From the NCBI GenBank assembly GCA_023105745.1, contig JALGQZ010000011.1, forward strand, positions 27,960,612-28,024,611: DNA of 64,000 bases. Direction: 5' to 3'. The notes under the pieces are model-generated. The model did not search any database and was not told the origin of the DNA. It was given only the letters and a program-made list of their open reading frames with translations. Positions 1-11,346 of the stretch are shown one piece after another. The first letter of the stretch is position 1. Every line of letters begins with the position of its first letter. Origin of the DNA: Austropuccinia psidii (taxonomy: Eukaryota; Basidiomycota; Pucciniomycetes; Pucciniales; Sphaerophragmiaceae). The position numbers were made by a program, and so were the translations under genes.

Positions 1-345
1 ATTTTTTTCTCTTGAATTTCTTTCACAGTTAATCCCGAACATCCTACATAAGTACCTGCTGATTCTTCAGAGTCAGATCCTTGCCTCAAACCAATTACCC
101 TCATTATTTAACCAAGGAGAATTCGGTTATTACAAGTATCTTCTCTAGTAATTGCTCGTTTATTGAGTAAAATGATAATATTTTGTAGTTTTGAAAGTAT
201 TGAGGAATTATCTTGAAAGATTTTATTTAATAAATCAGGAGTGTTTTCATCAATGATAATATATGGATTATAATGAGGATTTGATGGTGGTAGTCTGAGC
301 CAAGAGTGATTTTATTTTTTGGTTTTTATATTTATAACTGAATGT
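1..345 (-). pseudogene. Possible coding remnant at the left edge, unidentified
   Basis: Read on the minus strand, about 345 to 130 gives a coherent low-complexity-free peptide (segments SWLRLPPSNPHYNPY and IIIDENTPDLLNKIFQDN) that ends at a TAA near 120. The same frame then resumes with RQGSDSEESAGTYVGC to the window edge. There is no ATG and no clear splice site at the stop. I do not recognise the family. It could be a transposon relic or the 5' part of a gene running off the left edge. The peptide composition, balanced and with acidic and serine residues, differs from the Phe/Ile/Lys-rich readings of the surrounding AT-rich DNA, which is the only reason to list it. Confidence 0.25.
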
Positions 346-1879
346 ATTATTATTATTTTGTTTAATTGAGAACCAATATTTTTAAGTTCATCTCTTTTTT
401 AAGTAATCGTCTTTTTTACCTTGTAATTGAGGGTTATGATGATTTTGAAGTGGAATTTTACTGGAATCGTGATTATATTCTTAATGATGGACTAACCTTT
501 TTTCAGAACCATTCCATCATAATACTGATTTAAATGATTAATTTTTTTGCATTTTTTGTGTTTGGAGAAGATATACCCAATTCATCATGATATTCAAGTA
601 TACAATTCTGGACTAAAATTAGTTTTGGCACAGCCATGCCATCATAAATCTCCTTTAAAGAATGAAAATAATGCATAGAAGGATTTGAGGAGGATTAGAT
701 GATAGTTTCTCAAATTTTATAGTTGATGGGAGTGATGAAAACATAATTTATATAGTTAATTACAAAACCCAATAAAGCTAATACACCCCTAAAAGACAAA
801 AAAACAATTATTAATAACATGGAAAGAAAGTAGAGATAAAAGAAGTGGAAAAAAGCAGAAAGTGGTGGAAAAGCATGAGGTTAGATGGTTGGAGGCTGGT
901 GGAAAAGGAGGTGGAAAAATATTTAAATCAATTTTGGATTGTCTTGAAATTGATTTGGTATTTATCACCGATTGATTTTAAAATGAATTGGAATCAATGA
1001 TCAAAGTAAAAGAAATTCTGAATCCTTTGAAATGAATGAGTGATAAATAAGAAAACAATTTGAAATAATTTTAAAAACAATCATTAATTGTTTCAAACAA
1101 TAAGAGATAAAAAAAGGAGCTTATTTGTTTCAAACAAAATCAGAAATCGATTCAAAACAATTAGAAAATTAAATTGAGGAGGTTTTTCAAGTTTATTTTT
1201 TGAATAAGATTTAACTAAAATTTGCTTTTATAAAAAAAATAATTTTTGGTAGTTAAATACGCAAAAAGACAATTATATCTTCAAAAACCATTAAAATCAA
1301 TTTACTTGAGTTTTCAAAGCTGTTAATACTAAATCATAATGATATTAAAAAATCTTTTTTTTAGATAAATTTATTTTGAAACCAAAATGTCTTAGAAACT
1401 CTAATCTTTTCCAAAAAGGCATTTTTCAGAAATACATTATTCTTAATATGAATGAGTAATTTGGTTTATCTATATTTAGTTTTGAAAGCAAAGAATAATC
1501 ACATAAGTAATTATTTTGAATGTAATGAAGATAAATTATATAATCTTAAGGAAATAAAAATGAAGACAAAAGGTTTATCATTTGTAATTTATAAAAATTG
1601 ATTTGTGTTGATTTGTTCAATAAGAAATTTAAGCACACAGATGATTTTTTTTAATCAAAAAAAGATTGTTTTTTAAAAAAAAAAATTCTCTTGGATCACA
1701 TAAAAAGATCAACAAATACAAAAGCAAGAAATTTGGAGTTTTACAACAATTCAAAAGAAAAAGCTATTTTATTTTAACATAATTCAAAAGGAAAAATTTA
1801 ATTTAATTTTCTATTTCCTTTTGGTAAAAAAGAAGAATTCAGCACATAAGCAATTTCATTCAACAAAATAATTAAAAAA
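346..1879. other. AT-rich sequence without recognised genes
   Basis: Strongly AT-rich DNA with many stop codons in all frames, A and T runs, and almost no CpG. I see no RNA gene, splice-bounded exon or repeat boundary. The right end grades into the 10-bp tandem array. Confidence 0.6.
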
Positions 1880-2440
1880 TATAAAAAAATATAAAAAAAT
1901 ATAAAAAAATATAAAAAAATATAAAAAAATATAAAAAAATATAAAAAAATATAAAAAAATATAAAAAAATATAAAAAAATATAAAAAAATATAAAAAAAT
2001 ATAAAAAAATATAAAAAAAATATAAAAAAATATAAAAAAATATAAAAAAATATAAAAAAATATAAAAAAATATAAAAAAATATAAAAAAATATAAGAAAA
2101 TATAAAAAAATATAAAAAAATATAAAAAAATATAAAAAAATATAAAAAAATATAAAAAAATATAAAAAAATATAAAAAAATATAAAAAAATATAAAAAAA
2201 TATAAAAAAATATAAAAAAATATAAAAAAATATAAAAAAATATAAAAAAATATAAAAAAATATAAAAAAATATAAAAAAATATAAAAAAATATAAAAAAA
2301 TATAAAAAAATATAAAAAAATATAAAAAAATATAAAAAAATATAAAAAAATATAAAAAAATATAAAAAAATATAAAAAAATATAAAAAAATATAAAAAAA
2401 TATAAAAAAATATAAAAAAATATAAAAAAATATAAAAAAA
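1880..2440. repeat. 10-bp minisatellite TATAAAAAAA, about 56 copies
   Basis: A head-to-tail array of the 10-bp unit TATAAAAAAA runs for about 561 bp. It is almost perfectly uniform: I see one substituted unit (TATAAGAAAA at 2091-2100) and one unit with an extra A (near 2011). The edges are degenerate (TATATAAAAATATAAAAG after 2440). The A7 tracts recur every 10 bp, close to one DNA helical turn, so the array should be intrinsically curved, and each unit also contains a TATA-box-like core. The minus strand is stop-free through the array because TTTTTTTATA holds no stop in any frame. The resulting Phe/Ile/Tyr-rich reading has no ATG and is not a gene. Confidence 0.95.
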
Positions 2441-2460
2441 TATATAAAAATATAAAAGAA

Positions 2461-4644
2461 TATATAATAATAGAAAAAAATAAAAGAGAAACTATCTTTT
2501 GGCTTCTCCCAAAATTGGTTTGAAAAATAAAGAACTTTAGCTTGTGAGAAATTTGCCAAAATAATAAGTCAACTATTTAAGAAAAAATTATTCAGAATAG
2601 ATACATAAGTTTGTGCTGAATTTTAGGTTAAAAAGCACAAACGCAACACATTCATCTTTTGTATTATAAACGACTCGATGTGTAAGAAACTCAAAGGAAA
2701 TTTGCGTGGAAATTGCAAATCAAAAAAATGTTATTCAAAATAGAAAGAAAAGAACAAATGAAACATTAAATTATTTTTGAATGTATTAAATAACTTCAAG
2801 TAAACATACTTCAACTTTTCACCTTAAAATTTATTATATTCAGAATTCATTTGTGAATCTACCTTGTATTTCAGTGTTCTTACAAATGAGTTTTGGCTTA
2901 TTTTCATTCAAATAAGCAGGAAACAATTTTTGTTTCTTTACCCAAAACCAAAATAGAGCCCATTGTTTAAATTGGAATATAAAGTAACCACAAAGCCTAT
3001 GGAATTTCTTTTAATTAACTTCCTTAATTCAAAATAATACCTAATTAATCAAAGATCCCCAAAAAGATGTAAAAGATCTTTTTTAAGGACCATTACCAAT
3101 CATTTGCACTTGAACTTAAAATGTGTAAAGAAAATGACAATAACATCAGATATGGGGTACAATAAGCCAGCAACAGTCCATCTTCACACTTTCACTTAAA
3201 CGAAAACCATCACTTATTAAGTAAAGAAAAATTAATCTCCTTAACTACCTTTTCCTGTTGCAATTTGTTGATTTAACCTTGTTTTGGTCAGTCCATTTCT
3301 CCCTATCCCATTCTAAATGTCTACTTTCATTTAACTCATGTGCTTCAAAAAAAAACCGAATTTTGCATTTAAAAGAATAAAAAAGATTTGCATACCATTT
3401 TTCATTGTTCTGGCTTTCTAATGAGTGTGTGTAGGGAGGTGAAAATACACTTAAAACTTTTTCTGTCCACCACTATGCTTATTGAGGTTGATATTGGAAG
3501 GCCCTTTATGACTTTCAATTGTGTTTGTATCTGAGCTTTTGTGCCAATTAATTTCAAATAAGTATACTAATTATCAGATCAAAGTGATATAGAACAAGAC
3601 AAAACTCACATTCTGATCAGAAAGATTTGAATTTCCACGGCATTATGAATTTCATTTGGTACCTCATTATATTCAATCAAGATAGATGAATGAAAATCAG
3701 GTATTAATGTGTAAATATAAATAATTGGACTTACCTCTAGTTTTGGATCTATTTTTTCATCATCATTCCCTATGAAAAAAAAGGAAGTACCTTCTGTGAG
3801 GTTCCATAGGCTTAACCTTGTTCAAACTTAAAGGAAACCTTCTTCAAACTTGCTTTATACAATAGCTTAAGCTTTCCTCAACACAAAGTAAATTTGGTTA
3901 CATTCCAAGCCACAATTTTATGAAGTAAAGCAAACTAAATTAAAACTTAATACAGTTGCATGTAATGAAGATATTTGGCTTCCAATATTCTTAATTCTTA
4001 CAATCCTTTTGAACAAAATTTTGTGTCATTCTCTTTCATCAGTGAAGTCTAAAATTTTCAAAAAAACCAATCTCATCATTTATTTTGCTGTGGATTTTCT
4101 TGTAACACAAGCTTTCCTAAATATTGCAAAAATTTCAGCTTAATTCCTTTGAGTTTAATTTTTACAGCTCTTGCAAGTAACACCTTCTTAGAAATTACTC
4201 ATAAAAATTCTTAATTCTTTAGAGAAATTGTTTGAGGAAGCTTAGACATATTTGTGTCAGTTCATTCAAAAACATCCTCAATGTGACAGTGTTTTGTTTT
4301 TTTTCCAAAAAAATGAAAATAAAAATATCAAGCTAATAGTTTTAGAGTCTTTTTTGGAAGCTTATTATTAAAATTGGGAAAAAAGTAATAAAAATAATAA
4401 AAACATCAATTTTTCAATATATTTTTTTTGAGGAACATCATTTAAAAAAAATTAATGATAATTATTTTTGTGATTAATTTTTCTGGCCCATTTGTTATCA
4501 AATAGACAAAAAGGAGAGAAAAACAAAACCAAAAAAAACACCAAAAAGAAAATTGTTGAAAAATTAAAACAAAAAATTAAAAAAAAACTATTTGTGTGTC
4601 TTTGGGCTTCTTTTACCCAAAATGTGTTCGAGATGGTTTAAACC
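2461..4644. other. AT-rich intergenic sequence
   Basis: No convincing coding sequence, RNA gene or repeat boundary is visible. The base composition is like that of the flanks, with long A and T runs. Confidence 0.55.
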
Positions 4645-4723
4645 CCCCTAAAATCTGCAGGAGGACAGCTAAGGGATCCCCAATCACCCAGAAGTGTTCC
4701 CGGGTTATTGGAGATTTTAGGGG
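4645..4723. repeat. Foldback: 12-bp perfect inverted repeat in a GC-rich patch
   Basis: CCCCTAAAATCT (4645-4656) is the exact reverse complement of AGATTTTAGGGG (4712-4723), with a 55-nt loop. The patch at about 4600-4760 is clearly richer in G and C than its surroundings and holds several runs of C and G. It may be the relic of a small foldback element. No target duplication was found. Confidence 0.5.
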
Positions 4724-4760
4724 ATACCCCAAGGGATTTACACCCCCCGCAACAACTTTG

Positions 4761-7700
4761 AATATAAAAAAAAAAAACACAAAATAAAAAGCTAATGGTT
4801 ATTTAAATTTTTAAATGTTTTTCTTTTTTGATTTTTTGGTGCATCTTGATCATACTTTTCCGAAAAATGATAATAATAACTAATATTATTGTTTTTTTTG
4901 TGAGAAAAAAAAAGAATTTTTCTCATAAGAATTAAATTTATCACATTCTTTTTTAAATTTTTTCCCTCTTTTACCATCAATGTGCCAAAATTAATAATAA
5001 ATATAATTATAATGGTGGTAGTATTATCATTATTTTTATTACCATTCCTATCTTATCATGATTATAACAATCATAAGGAAACTTTGACGTCATTATTTAT
5101 GTAATTTTCTTCCCTTTTTGGTCTCTTTTTTATCAAGATGTCATAAAAAATAATTATCATTATGTTGATCTTCTTTGATTTAACTTACAAAAAATATTCA
5201 TATTTTATTATTTAAACTTGGTAATTGTTTGATAATAATTACATTAGCTATAGCATAATTAATAGGTCACTTATGTATTTGAAAAGAATATTCTTATGAT
5301 TAAAAGACCGCTTATTTGACAAATTTGAAACCTTATTCAGGGAAGAATAATCAAAAAATGGTCCAAACGCTGAAAACTAATCTAAGTATTTCAAGTAAGG
5401 AAGAAATGGTTTCAAGGGAAGAAATAAATAAAACCAATCAAAAATGTTATTTTAGCATTTATATAATTGGCAATTTTACATTATATTCGAGATTTATCGT
5501 AATTGATTAAGCTTTTCAAAAAAAATTCAGATAGATATGGTAACATGGAAACTGCTACTATATATGGAAAAAAAATTAATAAAAATAAATACATGCATTC
5601 CAACCTGTGTACTAATAATTTTTACTTCAATAAGTACACATTAGATTTGGGAAGGAATGGAAATTGGTGAAAAATAGCTGGAAATCAATGTCAATTTTTT
5701 ATTTTATTTGAGCCAAAATGAAAATCAATTTGGTCTTCAAATGGTCAGCAGGATAAAGGTAGTAATTTTAGCAATTTCTACATAGAAAAACATCTTCAAT
5801 ATTCCTCATTATTTTTATTTTAAATAATATTTCCTGATATTGAGAATCCATATTCATTTATCAATTACAATGGATCACTTCTTTAATATAAAAATATGCA
5901 TACAAACTTAAATCAAATTTTCCATAAAATTTGATAAGACTCAAAGAATACAGAAATTCATGAAAATGATAGACGGCTTTCTTTTCATTTTCTTTATAGA
6001 AACTCAATCAATTCCCTTAAAACAGGAATTTTTTTTCTCCAGTGATTTTCAAATCAATTGAAAAAGCTTAAAAGAGTTCTTTAAAAGGAATTTTTCATGA
6101 TTATTACTATATCACATTCATTTGGAGTAAGCTTTCCTGGAAAATATAAATATTTCAGGTGCTATTTAATAACAAAAATTAATCAAACAAGATATATATT
6201 TCCATAAAATAATGTTTTTATACAAAAATGACTATAAAATAAAAGAAATTTAAATTGAGTAAAATCCAAGTTTAACTGTTCCCCAGAATTCCCCCAGGGT
6301 CAGCTCAAGGCCAAATCAGACTGAAGTCAAAATAAGGTTATGTCTCAAGTTTTTCTTTTTTTATAATTTAATTTTATATTTTTAAAAACTATGTAAATTG
6401 TTATACTTCCATTATCCATTCTCCAAATGTTTTAATAACTCAAACTTTATACTTCCCACTCTTGTTAATCCAACTCAATCATATATGGATCCTGAAATCA
6501 AATTTGGGTTGATTAAATTAAATGTCAGATTTTTTATACAATATTTCTGCATTGAATTCCCTGTATAAAATATTATTTCTGAATTCTCAAGATATACTCA
6601 CCTTATTCATATTCAAAGATAAATACTCCTGAAAAAAAAATTAATTCCTATCATAAGGTTATATTTTCTTTATCTATCTCCAATTAATCATAAAATCTTC
6701 ATAAATTTTGAATTATTATTTTTAGTAATTTGTATTTTAGCAATACATAAATTGAATCTTTTTAGATTTCCAAGGTTTTTATTGTTTTATTGTTTGAAAA
6801 TCAAAATTTCATTTGGTTTCATAAATCAAAAATCACATCATTATTTTATTTATTCTCCATTGCATCTTTAATTTAGAATACACTTTATAGATTTTCCTGA
6901 AAACAAATTTTACTTCATGATTTTTCTTTGAGAAAAATATTTAGCTTAATTATCATAATTTTTCTGATAAAAAATTGTATAAAAAGTAAAAAATAATAAT
7001 TTAATTTATGAAAAGGAATTTAATGAAAAAAAATATTCAAAACTTGAATGAGGAACTTTTGTTTTTTATTGAATTCCTAAGTATATGCTCTGTTTTTATT
7101 TAAAAATGAATGAAATTATTTTGTGTTAAATTTGGATTTTATGGCTAATTACACTTTTTCATACCTAAATTAGCACAATAAAGTGTTTTCATTTTCTTTA
7201 TTGAAAGGGTTGTGAGTGGCTATTTCATACCTTTCCTATATAAAATATCATAATTTATGTTATTTTCTCAAATGATATACATATATTATCTGCCAAAATT
7301 TTCCTGGAGATTAAAATGATATCAAAATCTCTATATCCAATTTCATTGGCTTTTTTGTAATCAAATTTTTAAAGACCATATAATAAGCTTTTAGAGTTAA
7401 CTTCCAAATAAAATAAAATAAATTTCATATCATTTTATTTTAATATGGATTTTAATTTCCATATTTGATAACTTGATTTGACAGTTTTCCACAAAAGATT
7501 ATTTTAAGGGGAAAAAATCAGTGTAATTTGATTTTAACTTACAATTGAAAAAATTGAAAACTCTAATATGATTTTCTTATCAAAAGCAAAATATCTTACT
7601 TGAAAAAAAAAACATTTCTTCATGTGAGATTTTCAAAATAGTAACAAAGAATTAAATTATATAGTTTTTAACCTTTCACTTTTCTTTCTGGAATTCTTTT

Positions 7701-8999
7701 GTATTTTTTCAAAAAATAATTTTTCATTGTAGAAAAAATAAAAAGGGATAATTTTTTAAATTAGAATCAAAAAATTTGAAATTTTCTTTTTAATGAAAAA
7801 CTAAATCCTTTTAATTAGATATAATTTTTTTTCATTACTTATCTGAATATTTTTTCTATAAGTTCCTCTTCTTTTATATAAAGAAAATTTCCCAAAAGAA
7901 AATACAATACATTAGAAATTGTTATATTTTATCTCAAAAATTCTTCAATGCTTTTGAACTAAATATATTTCAATTTTTTGGCACTTTGATCAAAATAAAT
8001 ATTCTCACCAATGATTTAAAAATATCAGTTATTAAAAAATGATAAAGACAAAAATAGTTTATTTAAGACACAACCATTGTTTTTCTTGAAGATTTATTTA
8101 TGATAAATAATTAAAAATTACAATAAAAAAACTGGTATCATTTAATTTTACCAATTAGTTTTCAAAACTCCATGGAGGGAATAAAAAATTTCAAAACCAA
8201 ATTGGACCTATAGGAAATATTCTTTTAGCTCACACTAGGCATAAAAGCAACTTTGAAATTTTGATTGAAATCTTAATCAAAAATATTTTTTTTCTCAAAA
8301 GAACATAATTTGAACTTTAAAAGAATTTCAATTCATTAGCAAAGGCTTTGGGAAATTTGGATATATAATTGGATGAATGAAAAAAAAAACATATATTAAA
8401 ATCTTTTATGTAGGTATTAATGGTTTTTGGGCTTTATTTTAGAAAGCAAAAAAAAGAAATAAAATTGAGAAAAGAATATCCTTTCAAGAAATATATTATA
8501 AAGATATTTCTCTGAATTTTTTTTTCAAAAAAATTTTGGGATATATTTTTTTCATATTTCATTTTTTTTAATTTTGTGAAAGAAATAAAATAATATTTTA
8601 CTTAGATATTTGACAATTTTTTTGACTAACTTTAAAGAAATTGAATTTAGAACTTAAAATTCATTTTTCTCCTAACTTGGGATATTAAAATAATAATTCA
8701 ATTAAGTATTTGAAAGATAAATCGAGAATTTCAAAGAAGATTCAATAATACAATTTTCATATTAATAATTTAGGATCAGTTCTTTTATCTTTAAAATTAA
8801 AGTAGATTCCAATTTCGCTGATTCAAATTCCAAATGATGAAAGCTGTGACCTGTGATATGTGAAAAAACATATTAAATTTGAGGGACAGGTTTGATGCAA
8901 GTTGAATATGGGTTGAATTTGGGCTCAAACTGACCTCCATTCTGGAAGTTCCTCCTTTTTTTACAGTTATTAATCAACAAATAATCCTCTCATGAAGCA
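4761..8999. other. Long AT-rich desert
   Basis: More than 4 kb of very AT-rich DNA with no supportable gene. Short open frames are Lys/Asn/Ile/Phe-rich and lack motifs. CpG is nearly absent. Nothing resembles the retroelement families found further right. Confidence 0.55.
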
Positions 9000-9310
9000 A
9001 AAGTGGTGATTGGGTTGATTTTTGGTTTATTACCCAAAAAAATCATCCATCTCATTATAACATAGGCACATGCTTTGTAACTTGTTATCCATTCTCATTA
9101 TCTTCAGTGAGGCCAGCTCCTGTATCATTTCCAAATTTCTTGGAAAATGTGTATTTCTTTCTATATGTTCTCCACCTGTCCCTTATTCTTGGTGTTGTAA
9201 GTTTCAATTGGTTTCATGAATTCTTATTAACCTCAAGAGCCATCAGTTGGATCTTATTCTGTTTGCTTGAAGGAGGCCATCCAATACTAGTGGTCTCACT
9301 GGTTCCAAAA
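9000..9310 (-). pseudogene. Broken Myb/SANT-like DNA-binding domain (transposon-associated)
   Basis: The minus strand reads a basic segment TPRIRDRWRTYRKKY followed by a TGAGLTED-type motif, then (after a stop) MCLCYNEMDDFFG and, in another frame, a KPKINP-like piece. This layout of a Trp/Arg/Tyr-rich helix, TGAGLT, then a Cys-x-x-Tyr...Met-Asp...Phe-Gly block recalls a repeated rust-fungus family with a Myb/SANT-like domain, often tied to Harbinger-type transposons (from memory, unverified). Several stops and at least one frameshift break it, and no start codon is evident. The adjacent plus-strand open frame at 9107-9322 is an antisense shadow. It is a relic, not a working gene. Confidence 0.42.
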
Positions 9311-10489
9311 CATACATTGTAATTAGATTTGTTCTTCATCCAATTGATTATGCAGAGATAATTGGCCTGAGTTAGATTCCCAGAAGGGTGTGACTGAGAT
9401 GTGGTTTATTTGTGAGATTGATTAAGGTGGTGAGCTTTTGGATGTGGCCTTTCAAACAAAATGGGTGTAAAGGAAAGAAAAATTAAGTGGATTATAATAT
9501 ATCAAGAAATATGAAGGGTGATTCGACTATAATATAGGTTTAAAATGAAATTTGATGTAACTTTGTGCAATAATTATGAGAATCATAAATTGAAGTTGAA
9601 TAAAAGCATTGGAAACAAATGGGCTTAGGGCTTAAATTCAAAAGACCATGTTTTTTGGATGATTAGAAATCATGGGACACTCAGCTGAAAAAATGTTATA
9701 TCTTGTTTCAAAAACATGTATTTTTTGAAGGGGAATTTTGTCCAAAATCCTGCATTATTTAGGGGGGGATTTGGTAGGTTTAAGACCCCCTAATATTTAT
9801 TTAGAAATTTGATGTTTTCCTAAAAAGATCATTTCTATTTGATTTTTTCTTGAAAAAATGATTTTGTTTAAGAAATTTGTTTTTTTCCAGCAATAATCAA
9901 TTTTTTTAACAAATTTGACTTTTTCAAGAAACAATCTTTGTATTTGAAAATTTGATTTTTTCAAAAAATAATCTTTTTTGAGAATCTCACCTTTTTTTCA
10001 ATTGCTATCTGCTATACCATGCAATTTAACTGATATACTGCATGGGAAAGCAATTAAATTTTGCAGTGTTTATAGGTTTCAAAATCCATTATCACCCACA
10101 TTTCAATGGGTTGAAATATGATTTCAATAGTATGACTTTTGACACAGATTATTAACTAAGCCTCAATTTAGTAAAGATGATCAAAAATCATTAGTATCTT
10201 TGCAAATTGGATTTTTAGAGTGATTTTCTGTTTCACTTAGCTTCTTCAAGCGAAACTGGGCACTGTTTGATAACAAAAGAGGTCAGTACCAAAAGTTGCA
10301 AAAATTCAATCTTCCATATTAAACTTCTTTGGATCTTTTTTATGAAAATGGGTCTTAGAAAGTGGAGCATTTGTAGACAATAACACTTGATGTTAAAATT
10401 TGTAATAGCCAATTTTAAATCCTCCTCCTTCATCTTTCTATTTTTCGAAACCCCTTGAGTAGTTGTAAAATGCATAGTAAATTACAATT
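9311..10489. other. AT-rich intergenic sequence with a small hairpin
   Basis: No gene is supported. An 8-bp perfect stem TTAGGGGG (9759-9766) / CCCCCTAA (9786-9793) lies in a short GC-rich patch and resembles the foldback at 4645-4723 in composition. The rest is AT-rich with poly-T and poly-A stretches. Confidence 0.45.
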
Positions 10490-10720
10490 GGATTTGTACC
10501 TGAGATATTGACCACCACCGATGTTGGGGTACCTGCATGCAAGTCCTCCAAATTCCCACCGTTCGGTGCGACCTTTGGTGTTAATTTAACAGAACAAGAG
10601 AGTTGTTAACGGTTTCAGCTTTCATTGTTGAGGGACACTGAGGTTGAAGTTATCAACTGGCAATTGTTGAGTCGACCAGAAGCTTTAAACCGATATTTAT
10701 TTGTTATTTCCAACGCCTAG
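10490..10720. other. CpG-containing segment of unknown role downstream of the kinesin gene
   Basis: This short segment contains several CpG dinucleotides and balanced composition, like the kinesin gene and unlike nearly everything else. On the plus strand a 22-codon frame opens near 10,522. On the minus strand an ATG near 10,630 opens only 12 codons. I cannot join either to further exons. It may be an exon or 5' region of an unannotated neighbour, or a non-coding transcript. Confidence 0.25.
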
Positions 10721-11346
10721 TGGCATGTCTTGCCTTACAAAAAGCAAACATGAAATTGATATTGGACGTGAGAAAGCACAAGTTCAACTTACTGAAATGA
10801 AAGAGATAAGCAAAATCATCAAGTTTTGTGGTTCAAATCAAGAAAGCAACAAATCAACTTTACATATAAAAGGCCCAACCAATTTGATATTTGAAAAACT
10901 TGTATTGCATTCTATATTGTATTTGTTTTTTAACTCCATTTTCCAAAAAAGCAAGTCCTCAGTGACTTGAGAATAGTATGCAAAAAAGTAAAAACTTAGA
11001 AAAACAACTAGATAAATCAATAAATCACACATTTCTACAACTTAACAAAAAAATAACGAAAGGAAAAATTTTCAAGAAACTCCTGTTTTTCTTTTTTCTT
11101 TATTTTCTTTTTAAAAAAATGATGCAACTAATCACACAACCTTTCGCAACATTAAAGAGACTTCAACTACCAAATAAATAAATAACAAATTTCTATTGTT
11201 TTTTATTATTATAAAAAACCCCTTGAGTTTTAAAAACAAAAACTTGTGGTCAGACCAAAACAAATGAAAAATCATTAAAAATCATAAAGGAAAAGAGATG
11301 AAGAACTGATTAAAAATACAGTGACCAATATTCTTTATAGATAATT
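10721..11346. other. Kinesin 3' flank, AT-rich
   Basis: Contains the 3' flank of the kinesin gene. On the minus strand an AATAAA motif (11351-11346) overlaps the kinesin stop codon and could serve as a polyadenylation signal. The short open frames at 10,701-10,970 and 10,978-11,181 (plus) have no recognisable domain and are probably chance. Confidence 0.4.

Noticed and set aside
1798..2559. 253-codon minus-strand open frame rich in Phe, Ile and Tyr
   Set aside because: It is the translation of the 10-bp repeat, which has no stop on that strand in any frame. It starts with TTG, not ATG, and has no real protein features.
4596..4787. 63-codon plus-strand frame over the GC-rich foldback
   Set aside because: Starts at TTG, covers an inverted repeat and has no domain or homologous feel.
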